DNA of 64,000 nt, from NCBI GenBank assembly GCA_027030245.1, contig JALVFE010000023.1, positions 1-64,000 of the forward strand, written 5' to 3'. Shown piece by piece: positions 28,401 to 36,509 of the stretch. Source of the stretch: Melioribacteraceae bacterium (GTDB lineage: Bacteria; Bacteroidota; Ignavibacteria; Ignavibacteriales; Melioribacteraceae). The notes under the pieces were generated by a model. That model did not search any database. It was given only the letters and a program-made list of their open reading frames with translations, and was not told where the DNA came from. How positions within the stretch are numbered: the stretch's first letter is position 1; each line of letters opens with the position of its first letter. Both the position numbers and the translations under genes were made by a program.

Positions 28401-31400
28401 TCCATCTTATAAATTGATAATTCATTCAGTTGCTCCTTCTGTTTTTCAATTATTTCGCTTTTTTCTACTTCCGCGTTATCCAGATTATTCAATTTATTTT
28501 CCATTTCGGAAAGACGGTTGTTTTGGTCTTCTATTATTTGGTTATCGCGTTCTATTTGAATTTCATATTCATCTATTTTGTTTTTCAGTCCGGCTATTTC
28601 GTTTTTCAACTCGTTAATTTTATCAATATATTCTTCTTCGGCTTCTTCAAATCGTTGTTTTTCGGAACGTAAAGCATTGAGTTCCGAATTCAATTGTTCG
28701 AATCTTTCGTTCTGGTCGCGCAAGCTGCTTTCGTAGTGAACAACTTTTTTATTTAATTCATCTAACACAGTGTCTTTTTCGCTAATCAAATTCGATAATT
28801 CTTTTTCCTTCTGTTCAAGTTCAGCCAACTTGCCGGTTTGACTTTCAATCAATGCATTCTTTTCTTCGTCAACATGTTTGAAGTGTTCGACTTGTGCTTG
28901 CAATTCATTAATTTGGGAATTCAAGTTAGCAACAATTTCATTCTTGCTTCTTCTTGTTTCTTCAAGTTCGTTTTCCAGAATTTTAATTTGTGCAAGTTTC
29001 TCGTTCTGTTCTCTTATAAATTTGGTTTTGGCTTCAATAACTTCGTTAAGATCGTTAATTTTCGCATTAAGATCAGATAATTCCGATTCTTTAATTGAAA
29101 GCTGTTCGTTTTTCGCTTTTATTTTATCTATAGCGGAATTCAGTTGCGATTGCAATTCGTTGATTTGAGCTTCGTATTTGCCAATTTGCTCGGTTTGAGA
29201 TTTGAGTTTATCGAGATATTCTTCTTGAGTTTTGTTCAATTTCTCAAGTTGAGCTTGAAGTTCGTTTATGAATTGTTCTTTTTCTTCGGATTGATGTTTC
29301 AGTTTCTGTGCGTTTATCGTCAACTCGGAAATCTGATCGGATAATTCGGAAATTCTTGCGTTTAATTCCACTTTTTCGTTTTCGCTCGATGTTTTGTACT
29401 CGTTTAGTTCATTGAGTTGATTTCTTAAGTTTTCGATTTCAGCGTTTTTCGCATTTTCCGATTCCGTTAATTCCGCAATTCTGTTTTCCAATCCAGTTAT
29501 TTTTGCCACTTGTTCGCCGATTAAATCATTTTTTTGTTTCTCCGAGCGTTGCAGTTCTTCCACGTAATTGTTCAATCTGTAAATTTCTTCGGCTTTACGG
29601 TTAATTTCCTCATCTTTTTCGGCAATTACTTTACCGTTGGCTTCGGCAAGTTCTTCCAAAACTTTTACTCTTTCGCTAAATCCTTTAATCGATTCTTCTT
29701 TTTCAAGAAGTTCGTTTCTTAATTTTTCATTTTCCGACTTAAATAGTGAAAGTTTTTCGCTTTGTTTTTCAATCAGATTAACTTGTTCTTCGTGTACATT
29801 TTCATAGTCCGCAACTTTTTGCATCAAATTCTTAATCTGCAGATTTAATTGCTCAAGAATTTTATCTTTTTGTTTTTCAAGTTGTTTTTGTTCGCTAATA
29901 ACGGTCTCAAGTTCGGAAATCTTATGGCTTTGAGTAATGATTATTTCATTTTTCTCTTTTTCGGATTTTTCAAGTTCTCTTTCTCTTTCCTCCAATTCTT
30001 CAACACGTCTCGCATAACTTTCGATTTCCGAAATTTTTGCGTCTATTGAAGCATTGAGATTCTTAATCGTTTGCGATTTTTCTTCGTTTTCTTCTACCAA
30101 AGCCGGAATTTTTTGAACTTCGTTTTCAAGCTCGTTTTTGAGTTCTTCCAATTCATTTAATTTGGCGGTAAGTTCTTTTAACTGTTGGTCTTTTTCGTTA
30201 ATGAAACCAATTTTTTCTTTCAGTTCGCCTTCTAATTTTTCAATTGTGCTTTGTTTTTCGGATATTCTTCCCTTTAATTCTTCAATGCGTCCGTTAAGTT
30301 CGTCTTTTTCCTTATATAAGCTATTAAGCTCTTCGGTTTTACCGGTTAATTCGTTTTCGGCGTGGTTAAGTCTTTCTTTATATTTTTCTATTTCCGATTT
30401 CAAAAATTCAATTTCGTTCTGTAATTCGTCAATTTTTTGAAGCCCGCTTTCCTTATCCAGTTCCAGAACACTTATTTTCTCATCAAGGGCGAAAATTGAT
30501 TCTTCTTTTTCCTTTAATTTTTTCTCCAATTCTTTAATGAGAAACTCACTTTCTATAATATCGTTTTCTAAGTTTTTGTTTTTATTTTGAAGTTCTTTAA
30601 TTAATTCGTTCTTTTCGCTCAATACCTTTTCGTGTTCTTCTTTAACCAATTCAAGACCTGAAATTTGACCTTCGAGCTCTGTTATTTTGTTTTCCAGTTG
30701 TTCTTTATCTTGTTTAAGCGATTGTTCCGATTCGTTTAATTTTGCAATTAAATTGTTTTGTTCGGAGATCAATTCCGATTTTTGCGAAATTTGATTTTCG
30801 TAAGTTTTGTTTAATTCTTCCAATTCGTTAAATCGCTTTAAGTACTCTTCGATTTTATATTCCAAACCGTTTATTTCATTTTTTAATTGCTCCCGTTCTT
30901 CTTCCAATTCTAAAATTTTAACGCTCTGCTCGCCGATTAACGAATTTCTGTGTTTATCTACATGTGAGAATTTTTGTTCGAGTTTTTTATATGCTTCCAA
31001 TCTTTCCCTGTATTCTTCGGCTTTTCTCTGCAGCTCTTCTTTATCATTTCTAAATTGACTAAGCTCTTCTTCAATTTTTTGCTTTTCTTCTTTTATCAGA
31101 TCGATAATGTGTTCTTTTTCGGAAAGTTTATTTTCATAATTTTCCGTTAATTCCTTTAACTCTGCATTAAGTCCGGCAATTATTTCATCTTTGGATTTAA
31201 TTTCGTTCTCGAATTTTTCCCGGACGGCAGAATCCGATGAAAGCTGCTCGGTTATTTCACGTATTTTCTCACTTTGCGAATCGATTACTTGTTCAAGTTT
31301 TTCGTTTTTATCTTTTAAATAAGATATCTCAGCCGAATAGTTTTCAATTTCTTTATTTTTTTGTGAAATTACATTTTCAAAATTTTCCGAATCGGAATTC

Positions 31401-32644
31401 AAACGACCGTTTAATTCAACGATATTTTGTTTTAACCCTTCTATTTCTTCATTTTTTGCCGCAATTTCCTCATCAAATTTCTGATAAGCTAAAGAAAGTT
31501 TGTTGTTCAGTTCATTTAATTCTGCGTTTTGATTTTCAAGTTTGCTATTTAATTCTTCATTCCGGTTTTTAAGATTAGCAATTTCATCTTCGTATCCTTG
31601 AAGCAATTCATCTTTTTTTCTGTCGCTTTCTTTCAAATCTTCAAATTCAATTAATAATTTTTGATAATCGGCTTCGCTTTCTTCTTTTGACATAAGACTT
31701 CGATTATGAAGTTCATCGATTTGATTTTTATAGTTCTCCAAATCCCTACGCAGATTTTCTATTTCCTGGTCTTTTTCTTCCAATCTCGAATGAAAACTTT
31801 CTTGTTCTTTTTGAAATTCGTTTAATTTTTTCTCGCGTTCATCTATTTCTTGTTGAGCTTTTTCAAGTTTTTCAGCTAATTCGTTTCTTTCGTTTTGCAG
31901 GTTTCTTAATGCTTCTTCGTTTCTGTTTAATCTTTCTTGAAACTCTTCCGATACCGCCGCGCCGTTCAATTTGAACGCTTCCAATTCTTTCTTCAGTTGA
32001 AATAATTCTTGATCCTTTGCTTCGAGGGATTTTAAGTAGTGGTCTTTTTCCGACTGGATTTGATTAAGTTCGTTTTTCAGAGATTCGATTTCTTCCAGAT
32101 ACGGTTGAACTTTTTCTTCCGTTTCGTTTTTATTTTGTCTAACATCCAACTCGTATATCGGGGTTTCACGTTTGTTCTGTTTTTTAATTTTTTCTTGGCG
32201 TGCCCTTTCAACCAATTGTTCAAGTTGCTTTTTGGTGTATTTGTCCAAGTCGGTTAGTGATTTTTTAATATTGCTGAAAATTACATTGTAATGTTCCAAC
32301 AAAGTATCCAACTCGGCTTCGGAAAGAATTGCCAAATAAGAATCCCTGAGCGCAACGGCAGTAGATTTTCGTGGTGATTTAAGGAAGAACTCGTCTTGAC
32401 CGAAAAACTCATTTTCGCCTAAAATTATTGAATTTGTCTTTCCGAATGCTTTTCGTTTAAGTAAATTAACCTCACCGTTCAAGATCAGATAAATAGAATC
32501 AGCCGGATCTCCTTCGCGAAATATTACTTCACCTTCTCTGAAAGTCTTCAAGTTAATTTTTAAATCTTTCAGATTATACTCGGAAAGATCCGCATTTCTG
32601 AATAATTGATTACTTTTAAGCGCTAAGTTCAATTGATTTTGCAT
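25475..32644 (-). CDS. Giant cNMP-binding-like / coiled-coil / STAS protein
   Basis: This 2389-residue protein has three parts. Residues about 1-125 are a Crp-type cyclic nucleotide-binding-like fold (EGEVIFREGDPADSIYLILN, then FFGQDEFFLKSPRKSTAVA). Residues about 150-2190 are an almost unbroken coiled coil rich in E, K, L, N and Q, with recurring KLNELEN heptads. After an acidic linker, residues about 2280-2389 are a STAS domain with DLTRCEFVDSTMLGVLV; the serine in DST is at the position phosphorylated in anti-anti-sigma factors. No signal peptide or membrane segment is seen. If extended, the coil would span about 0.3 micrometre. A second protein at 58469-60616 shares the N-terminal domain. 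Role unknown; a signalling scaffold is the best inference. Confidence 0.9.
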   Translation of the reverse strand: MQNQLNLALKSNQLFRNADLSEYNLKDLKINLKTFREGEVIFREGDPADSIYLILNGEVNLLKRKAFGKTNSIILGENEFFGQDEFFLKSPRKSTAVALRDSYLAILSEAELDTLLEHYNVIFSNIKKSLTDLDKYTKKQLEQLVERARQEKIKKQNKRETPIYELDVRQNKNETEEKVQPYLEEIESLKNELNQIQSEKDHYLKSLEAKDQELFQLKKELEAFKLNGAAVSEEFQERLNRNEEALRNLQNERNELAEKLEKAQQEIDEREKKLNEFQKEQESFHSRLEEKDQEIENLRRDLENYKNQIDELHNRSLMSKEESEADYQKLLIEFEDLKESDRKKDELLQGYEDEIANLKNRNEELNSKLENQNAELNELNNKLSLAYQKFDEEIAAKNEEIEGLKQNIVELNGRLNSDSENFENVISQKNKEIENYSAEISYLKDKNEKLEQVIDSQSEKIREITEQLSSDSAVREKFENEIKSKDEIIAGLNAELKELTENYENKLSEKEHIIDLIKEEKQKIEEELSQFRNDKEELQRKAEEYRERLEAYKKLEQKFSHVDKHRNSLIGEQSVKILELEEEREQLKNEINGLEYKIEEYLKRFNELEELNKTYENQISQKSELISEQNNLIAKLNESEQSLKQDKEQLENKITELEGQISGLELVKEEHEKVLSEKNELIKELQNKNKNLENDIIESEFLIKELEKKLKEKEESIFALDEKISVLELDKESGLQKIDELQNEIEFLKSEIEKYKERLNHAENELTGKTEELNSLYKEKDELNGRIEELKGRISEKQSTIEKLEGELKEKIGFINEKDQQLKELTAKLNELEELKNELENEVQKIPALVEENEEKSQTIKNLNASIDAKISEIESYARRVEELEERERELEKSEKEKNEIIITQSHKISELETVISEQKQLEKQKDKILEQLNLQIKNLMQKVADYENVHEEQVNLIEKQSEKLSLFKSENEKLRNELLEKEESIKGFSERVKVLEELAEANGKVIAEKDEEINRKAEEIYRLNNYVEELQRSEKQKNDLIGEQVAKITGLENRIAELTESENAKNAEIENLRNQLNELNEYKTSSENEKVELNARISELSDQISELTINAQKLKHQSEEKEQFINELQAQLEKLNKTQEEYLDKLKSQTEQIGKYEAQINELQSQLNSAIDKIKAKNEQLSIKESELSDLNAKINDLNEVIEAKTKFIREQNEKLAQIKILENELEETRRSKNEIVANLNSQINELQAQVEHFKHVDEEKNALIESQTGKLAELEQKEKELSNLISEKDTVLDELNKKVVHYESSLRDQNERFEQLNSELNALRSEKQRFEEAEEEYIDKINELKNEIAGLKNKIDEYEIQIERDNQIIEDQNNRLSEMENKLNNLDNAEVEKSEIIEKQKEQLNELSIYKMELSKSLEEKEKFIEDLNDRIKDFENRIHALELDDQFKQEQVDKLSNELTQVRQREMDLEKAEEEYIETIEMLKEEIASLSELVEEFKNKNAENESLVAAQNHRLEELQHKVESFESKNNEFERKLDELSNQKAEIERQKEELEKEKENLINRLNEKDGYLQEVEQRLNELENLKANLDQEKSQLEQKYSELQKQQYEWENKFYEKEKEYSELEQRLNELENKSSEYEQNLNELSNKKSELEQEKENLESSLREKENYVNEIERKLNELENLASKLEEEKAGLEQQNAELENKKNELEVSYNEKVKFAEEIENKLNEYEERMQNCSLSTQEKDELIQKLQENISLLEKAEQSLLEDKAQYEKTIAELNEELSRLNSAVDEYKSKVEEQNEIITKQSDELSGLYSEFENYKNKLNEHEKYNGELSEKIEQLKQKEEALVAAESKLAEYSDKFESLQNELSTFREKAEEYEQLFNLRDEEAKEREEEISKLRSEIAELEEKLSHYTSNSSELQQQLDDYTEKLKTKEAELVHNQGVISELQSQINQLNEKIAHVSDSDNENSERVKEFENRISELEKLKEELEQADHEKRLQIESQKKQLDALRNKLNEYQEINKKNYVEIEAKNELIKSLEDYIKELETSSTQKSDYEDLSAKIDQLSRQIEEQKEIIKNQSEQLAKLKLEKTEFEMLDAQREQIIENQSQKIAELRGLEEQFEQLKKEKDENAEYLKKQIEDLREKISIDESELRQKEEMIERQVQKIAELEALLNDNHREQESEVETAESAEQPVIEMDEEFNELDEGLSIEEIDKMLEEQPAEEIKEEQQVETNDFQDFETHEEPMPAENFDAQNDFPEIDKIDYEAGHDNDFESKCLEDVCVVTVNLARATMDKALDFKEYVQNLIDQGNHKFVVDLTRCEFVDSTMLGVLVNALKKSKSRGGDLKLVWDDQTESSMFYITRMDKVFNIFSDLTSAVKSFHEE
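27467..27907 (-). repeat. Three 49-residue repeats inside the giant coiled coil
   Basis: Three consecutive blocks of exactly 147 bp (27907-27761, 27760-27614, 27613-27467; residues about 1580-1726) each encode seven heptads starting with RLNELEN or KLNELEN. Later heptads also correspond (for example SELEQ, NEKEK/REKEN). The DNA has diverged while the heptad register is kept. Confidence 0.7.
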
Positions 32645-32913
32645 GGAGTTCTCTTAAATTATTAGTACTAACTATTGGATTATCGATTTTATTATTGTCA
32701 AGTTTATTATTTTATTGTGAAAAATTTTTACACTCCGCCGAACGGGTTTTTACAAAATTGTGATTTGAATCACTTCGAACAACTTTTGTGCCGAAAAATT
32801 TTATTTTGATATGATATCGTCGGAGATGTTCAACAGAAAGTTTAAGCTGTTTTCCAAGCTTAAAAAAACTTATAATATTTCATTTTGAAGATATTTTTAT
32901 AATATGTCTCAAA
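32645..32913. promoter_or_regulatory. Divergent regulatory region with a Crp/Fnr-like site
   Basis: This 269-bp gap separates the giant gene (leftward) from the glycosyltransferase gene (rightward). At 32759-32774 it holds TGTGA-tttgaa-TCACT, which matches nine of ten positions of the enterobacterial CRP consensus. Its inner part is a perfect palindrome, GTGAT-ttga-ATCAC. A second inverted repeat, TTTAAGCT (32841-32848) with AGCTTAAA (32857-32864), lies nearer the glycosyltransferase. A TTGACA on the minus strand near 32695 could be a -35 element for the giant gene, but no well-spaced -10 is evident. Confidence 0.4.
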
Positions 32914-34245
32914 ATGAATTTCCAAATTGAGATGAGTAACAAAATTATGCATTTTAATCGCCTGCCCTTGAATGTAAAAAAATATCTCGCGCGCAACGGG
33001 GAATTTTTTAGAAATCCGGATAGAACAAAAAGTAAATTATACGATTTGGTTGTGGTTATACCGGCTTTAGCGGAATTAGAAAATTCAAAAAAGTTGTTGA
33101 AATCATTAGAAAATAACCCAAAATCTAAAAATACGCTGGTTTTAATTGTGGTAAACAACAGGGCGGAATCAACTAACAAGGTAAAAACCGAAAATAAAAA
33201 ATTAATTGAGTTTTTAGGTAGCCGGATTAGAAAAACACGTAAATTCGATTTGAATTTCATCGATGCAAGTTCACCCGGGAAAGAATTGCCTGAAAAATTT
33301 GCCGGAGTGGGCTTAGCCAGGAAAATCGGAATGGATTACGCACTTACCGTTTTCGATTATTCGTCAAATTCGAAAAAAATTATCGCTTGTCTCGATGCCG
33401 ATTGCCTGGTCGAGGAAAATTATTTCCGGACAATTACGGATAATTATACCAAACTTAATTTATCAGCAGCAGTTATAGATTTCGAACATCAAACACCAAA
33501 TGATTCAAAACAGCATTTGGCAATTGTTAATTACGAAATTTTTCTAAGGTATTATGTATTGGGATTGAAGTATGCAAATTCGCTTTATGCTTTTCATACA
33601 ATCGGCTCTACTATAACCGTTGATTACGAAAACTACATAAAAATCGGCGGGATGAACAAGAAAAAAGCGGGCGAAGACTTCTATTTTATGGAAAAATTGG
33701 CAAAAGTGACGCATATTGGCAGACTCAAAACCACCAAAGTTTATCCTTCGGCAAGAAAATCATGGCGGGTTCCCTTCGGAACGGGACAAAGAATAAGCAA
33801 ATTTTTAACAAATTCCCGTGACGAATATTTTTTATACAATCCCGAATCTTTTGAAATTTTGAAAAAATGGTTGGAAGTTTTTAATTCCACGGAAGTTTCA
33901 GATGCTAAGGAATATTTAAAAGAAGCAGAAAAAATCAACCCCCAATTAAAAAATTTTCTGAAATCCGCCGGCTTTGAAAATGATTGGCAAAAAATCTTAA
34001 AAAACTCAGGTAACTTACGCCAAATCATGCATCAAAAAAAGCTGTGGTTCGACGGTTTCCGTACTTTAAAATTGATTCATTTTTTAAGGGATAACGGTTA
34101 TCCGGATATCGAAATGTTTGATGCGGTTGACATTTTACTATCCAAATTAGGAACGGAAACAGGAATTAACAGAACTTCCGGCATACCGCCTTTGGAAACC
34201 CAACTGGAATATTTGCAAAAACTAAAAGAAAAAGAATTAGATTAA
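32914..34245 (+). CDS. Glycosyltransferase, family 2-like
   Basis: This 443-residue protein has a GT-A-type N-terminal half. Its first strand is DLVVVIPALAE (about 45), the metal-binding DxD is in IIACLDADCLVEENYF (about 160), and GGMNKKKAGEDFYFMEKLAK (about 250) holds the acceptor-site ED motif. No membrane segment is present, so it is cytosolic or peripheral. The acceptor and sugar are unknown. The C-terminal 150 residues are helical and not recognised. Alternative starts exist at 32935 (MSNKIM) and further in; none has a clear ribosome binding site. It stands as a single gene, divergent from the giant coiled-coil gene. Confidence 0.78.
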   Translation: MNFQIEMSNKIMHFNRLPLNVKKYLARNGEFFRNPDRTKSKLYDLVVVIPALAELENSKKLLKSLENNPKSKNTLVLIVVNNRAESTNKVKTENKKLIEFLGSRIRKTRKFDLNFIDASSPGKELPEKFAGVGLARKIGMDYALTVFDYSSNSKKIIACLDADCLVEENYFRTITDNYTKLNLSAAVIDFEHQTPNDSKQHLAIVNYEIFLRYYVLGLKYANSLYAFHTIGSTITVDYENYIKIGGMNKKKAGEDFYFMEKLAKVTHIGRLKTTKVYPSARKSWRVPFGTGQRISKFLTNSRDEYFLYNPESFEILKKWLEVFNSTEVSDAKEYLKEAEKINPQLKNFLKSAGFENDWQKILKNSGNLRQIMHQKKLWFDGFRTLKLIHFLRDNGYPDIEMFDAVDILLSKLGTETGINRTSGIPPLETQLEYLQKLKEKELD

Positions 34246-34568
34246 GGGTATTAGAAAACACCGAGCGGAAATCTTAAATTATATATCCCAAATTCCAAAT
34301 AACAAATCACAAATGACAAGTGACTAATGACATTTCCCTACTGACAATTACAAAATGTGTCACTCCTCTATCGTTTGATGGATGAAATGGAAAGTTCTCT
34401 TTAGATCCCGAAATAAATTCGGGATGACAAATTCTATTCCGTGTCATGCTGAATTCATTTCAGCATCTGATTTACAAATTTCTTTTTAGATCCCGAAATG
34501 ATCCGCCGGAGGCGGACGGAAAGACAGGTTCTTCTTACTGTCATGCTGTTCACCGGAAGCGGGTAAAT
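34246..34568. repeat. Intergenic cluster of palindromic repeats
   Basis: No gene is seen here. Three palindromic units of a dispersed family are present. At 34402-34429, ATCCCGAA pairs with TTCGGGAT and the unit ends in GATGACA. At 34446-34466, ATGCTGAA pairs with TTCAGCAT. At 34487-34526, the TAGATCCCGAAA start is followed by TCCGCC-gga-GGCGGA and ends in GACA. The same units occur at 53.1-53.9 kb. Confidence 0.7.
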
Positions 34569-35333
34569 TTAAAATCCAACCGTAAAACCTAATTTAGTTT
34601 TTGTATCCAAAGATTTTTTCCCGTCCGGCGGAAGACTGTCATATCTCAAATTAAATTCAACAGATAACCCGAATTTTTTTGAAATTTTTACATACAGACT
34701 ATTTTCGCTCAACACCCTGAAATCATTAAATCCATTAGCTTTCGGTTGATAATAAACCACAGAAGCCACCGAAGCGTTTCCGTTTAATTTCAACCTGTAC
34801 GATAAATAATTACTAATCCTGAAAACCGATGTTTTTACCGGGTGAACCGCCGTTTCGGGCAAATCATATTTTTCGTGTTCGGTCATTCCGGCAATTCCGT
34901 AGCTCAACAAAGAAACATCCGATCTGAACAAATTAAACCTTAAACCCGCTCCGCCAATAATGCGAAACAGCAATAATCTTGCCTTGTTATAATCGATTTG
35001 TCCGAAAACTTCCAATTTGATAACTTGAGTAAGATTGCGAACATAGCGCAAATGAAATAACGCTTGGTTCGAAAATTCCCTTCCGCCTTGCCAGCCGTAT
35101 TCGCCTTGTGCAACCGCAAATGTATAGAAATTTTTAGCTTGATAATCCAAACGCCCTTCCAAATCAATTTCTTGTATATCTTTATTTCCGGTTTTTGCAG
35201 ATATTCCGATGCTCGTTAAACCGGAGAATCCTGTTCCGTTTAAAAATTTTCTATGCTTTTCAATATTTACTTGCGCAAATAAAAGCGATTTAAAACACAA
35301 CAGAATAAATACCCCAATGACCGCTTTTTTCAT
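34569..35333 (-). CDS. DUF481 family outer-membrane beta-barrel protein
   Basis: This 254-residue protein has a signal peptide (KKAVIGVFILLCFKSLLFAQ). The remainder consists of alternating beta strands ending in the C-terminal aromatic-rich strand LGFTVGF. Strand pairs such as GISAKTGNKDIQEIDLEGRL and GGAGLRFNLFRSDVSLLSYG match DUF481 proteins, which are small outer-membrane barrels of unclear function. It is a single gene, and the repeat cluster lies just after its stop. Confidence 0.78.
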   Translation of the reverse strand: MKKAVIGVFILLCFKSLLFAQVNIEKHRKFLNGTGFSGLTSIGISAKTGNKDIQEIDLEGRLDYQAKNFYTFAVAQGEYGWQGGREFSNQALFHLRYVRNLTQVIKLEVFGQIDYNKARLLLFRIIGGAGLRFNLFRSDVSLLSYGIAGMTEHEKYDLPETAVHPVKTSVFRISNYLSYRLKLNGNASVASVVYYQPKANGFNDFRVLSENSLYVKISKKFGLSVEFNLRYDSLPPDGKKSLDTKTKLGFTVGF

Positions 35334-35451
35334 AATCCGTCCGCTTAATTCTTAGAAAATGTTTGTCGGAAAATTAATTACTCTTTTGCAATTTTCTAAC
35401 ATAAATTTAGTAATTTTTAACAAACGTATTATAAAATAAAAAGGAACGAAA

Positions 35452-36501
35452 ATGAAACCGGCAAACCCACTAACAAAAACAAAAACATTAATTATTTTAA
35501 GTTTATTAACACTAAGTTTTATGCTAACCGGTTCCCACTTAATTTCATACAGAATATTCACCGGCGAAGGAAAAGCAACCGATTTTCAAGCGATTGTTGA
35601 TGCATCACAAAATTACGATATAATATTCTTCGGAGAACAACACACCGACCCGATAGGGCATTGGCTTGAGTTCCGTCTGCTTAAAGCTTTATACGAACGC
35701 GATTCTTCTAATGTTATCGTTGGTATGGAAATGTTCGAAGCCGACGGTCAACTTTTAATCGATGAATATTTTAAGAATCAAATTTCCCAAAAGTCGTTTG
35801 AAAAAGAAGAACGCTTGTGGAATAATTACCAAACCGATTACAAACCGATTCTGGAATTTGCAAAAGAAAAAAATCTGAGATTCGTAGCTACAAACATCCC
35901 GCGCCGATATGCCGCTATAGTGGCAAGAAAGGGAATTGCGTATTTGGATTCTTTGGATTCGCAATCAAAACAATTTATTGCCGAACTTCCCGTTCCGTTT
36001 AATAAAGATTTACATGTGTACAAAGAACTTTCGGAAATGATGGGCGGCGGACAAATGCACGGTGGGAAAACTCCCGGAACAATTAAAAAGGAAACGGATG
36101 AAAATCCCAAATCAATGCACACGCCTAAAGGAACAATAAAAGCGGGAAACGATAAAACAGAAAACGAAAACCAAAAAGCAATGGAAGAAATGAAAAAGAT
36201 GATGAAAAATCATGGATTGGGTCATATTGCCGAAGCACAAGCTATTAAAGATGCTACAATGGCTTATTTCATTTTAAAAAATTTTGAAAATGGCAAAAAA
36301 TTCATTCACTACGACGGATCAAAACATTCGGATTACCACGAAGGAATAGTCTGGTACATAAAACAAAAACGCCCGGATCTGAAAATCCTTGTTATTTCTT
36401 CGGTTCAACAGGAAAACCTTGATTCTCTAAACACTGAAAACAAAGGGCTTGGCGATTTTATTTTGGTTACACCCGAAGATATGACCCAAACACACAGATA
36501 A
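35452..36501 (+). CDS. ChaN family lipoprotein/haem-binding protein
   Basis: This 349-residue protein begins with a membrane-spanning export signal (LIILSLLTLSFMLTGSHLI). It shows the ChaN motifs FFGEQHTDPIGHWLEFRLL and VIVGMEMFEADGQLLIDEYF, followed by WNNYQTDYKPILEFAKEKNL. ChaN of Campylobacter binds haem at the outer membrane. About residues 195-265 form a family-atypical insert rich in Met, His, Lys and Gly (MMGGGQMHGGKTPG, MEEMKKMMKNHGLGH). AAGGA lies about 7 bases before the ATG. The GH13 gene follows 8 bp after its stop, so the two are probably co-transcribed. Confidence 0.82.
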   Translation: MKPANPLTKTKTLIILSLLTLSFMLTGSHLISYRIFTGEGKATDFQAIVDASQNYDIIFFGEQHTDPIGHWLEFRLLKALYERDSSNVIVGMEMFEADGQLLIDEYFKNQISQKSFEKEERLWNNYQTDYKPILEFAKEKNLRFVATNIPRRYAAIVARKGIAYLDSLDSQSKQFIAELPVPFNKDLHVYKELSEMMGGGQMHGGKTPGTIKKETDENPKSMHTPKGTIKAGNDKTENENQKAMEEMKKMMKNHGLGHIAEAQAIKDATMAYFILKNFENGKKFIHYDGSKHSDYHEGIVWYIKQKRPDLKILVISSVQQENLDSLNTENKGLGDFILVTPEDMTQTHR

Positions 36502-36509
36502 GCGGAAAG

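Noticed and set aside
25629-32257. Many plus-strand open frames rich in Phe and Leu opposite the giant gene
   Set aside because: They are antisense shadows of GAA/GAG/AAA-rich coiled-coil codons. They lack start signals and any domain pattern.
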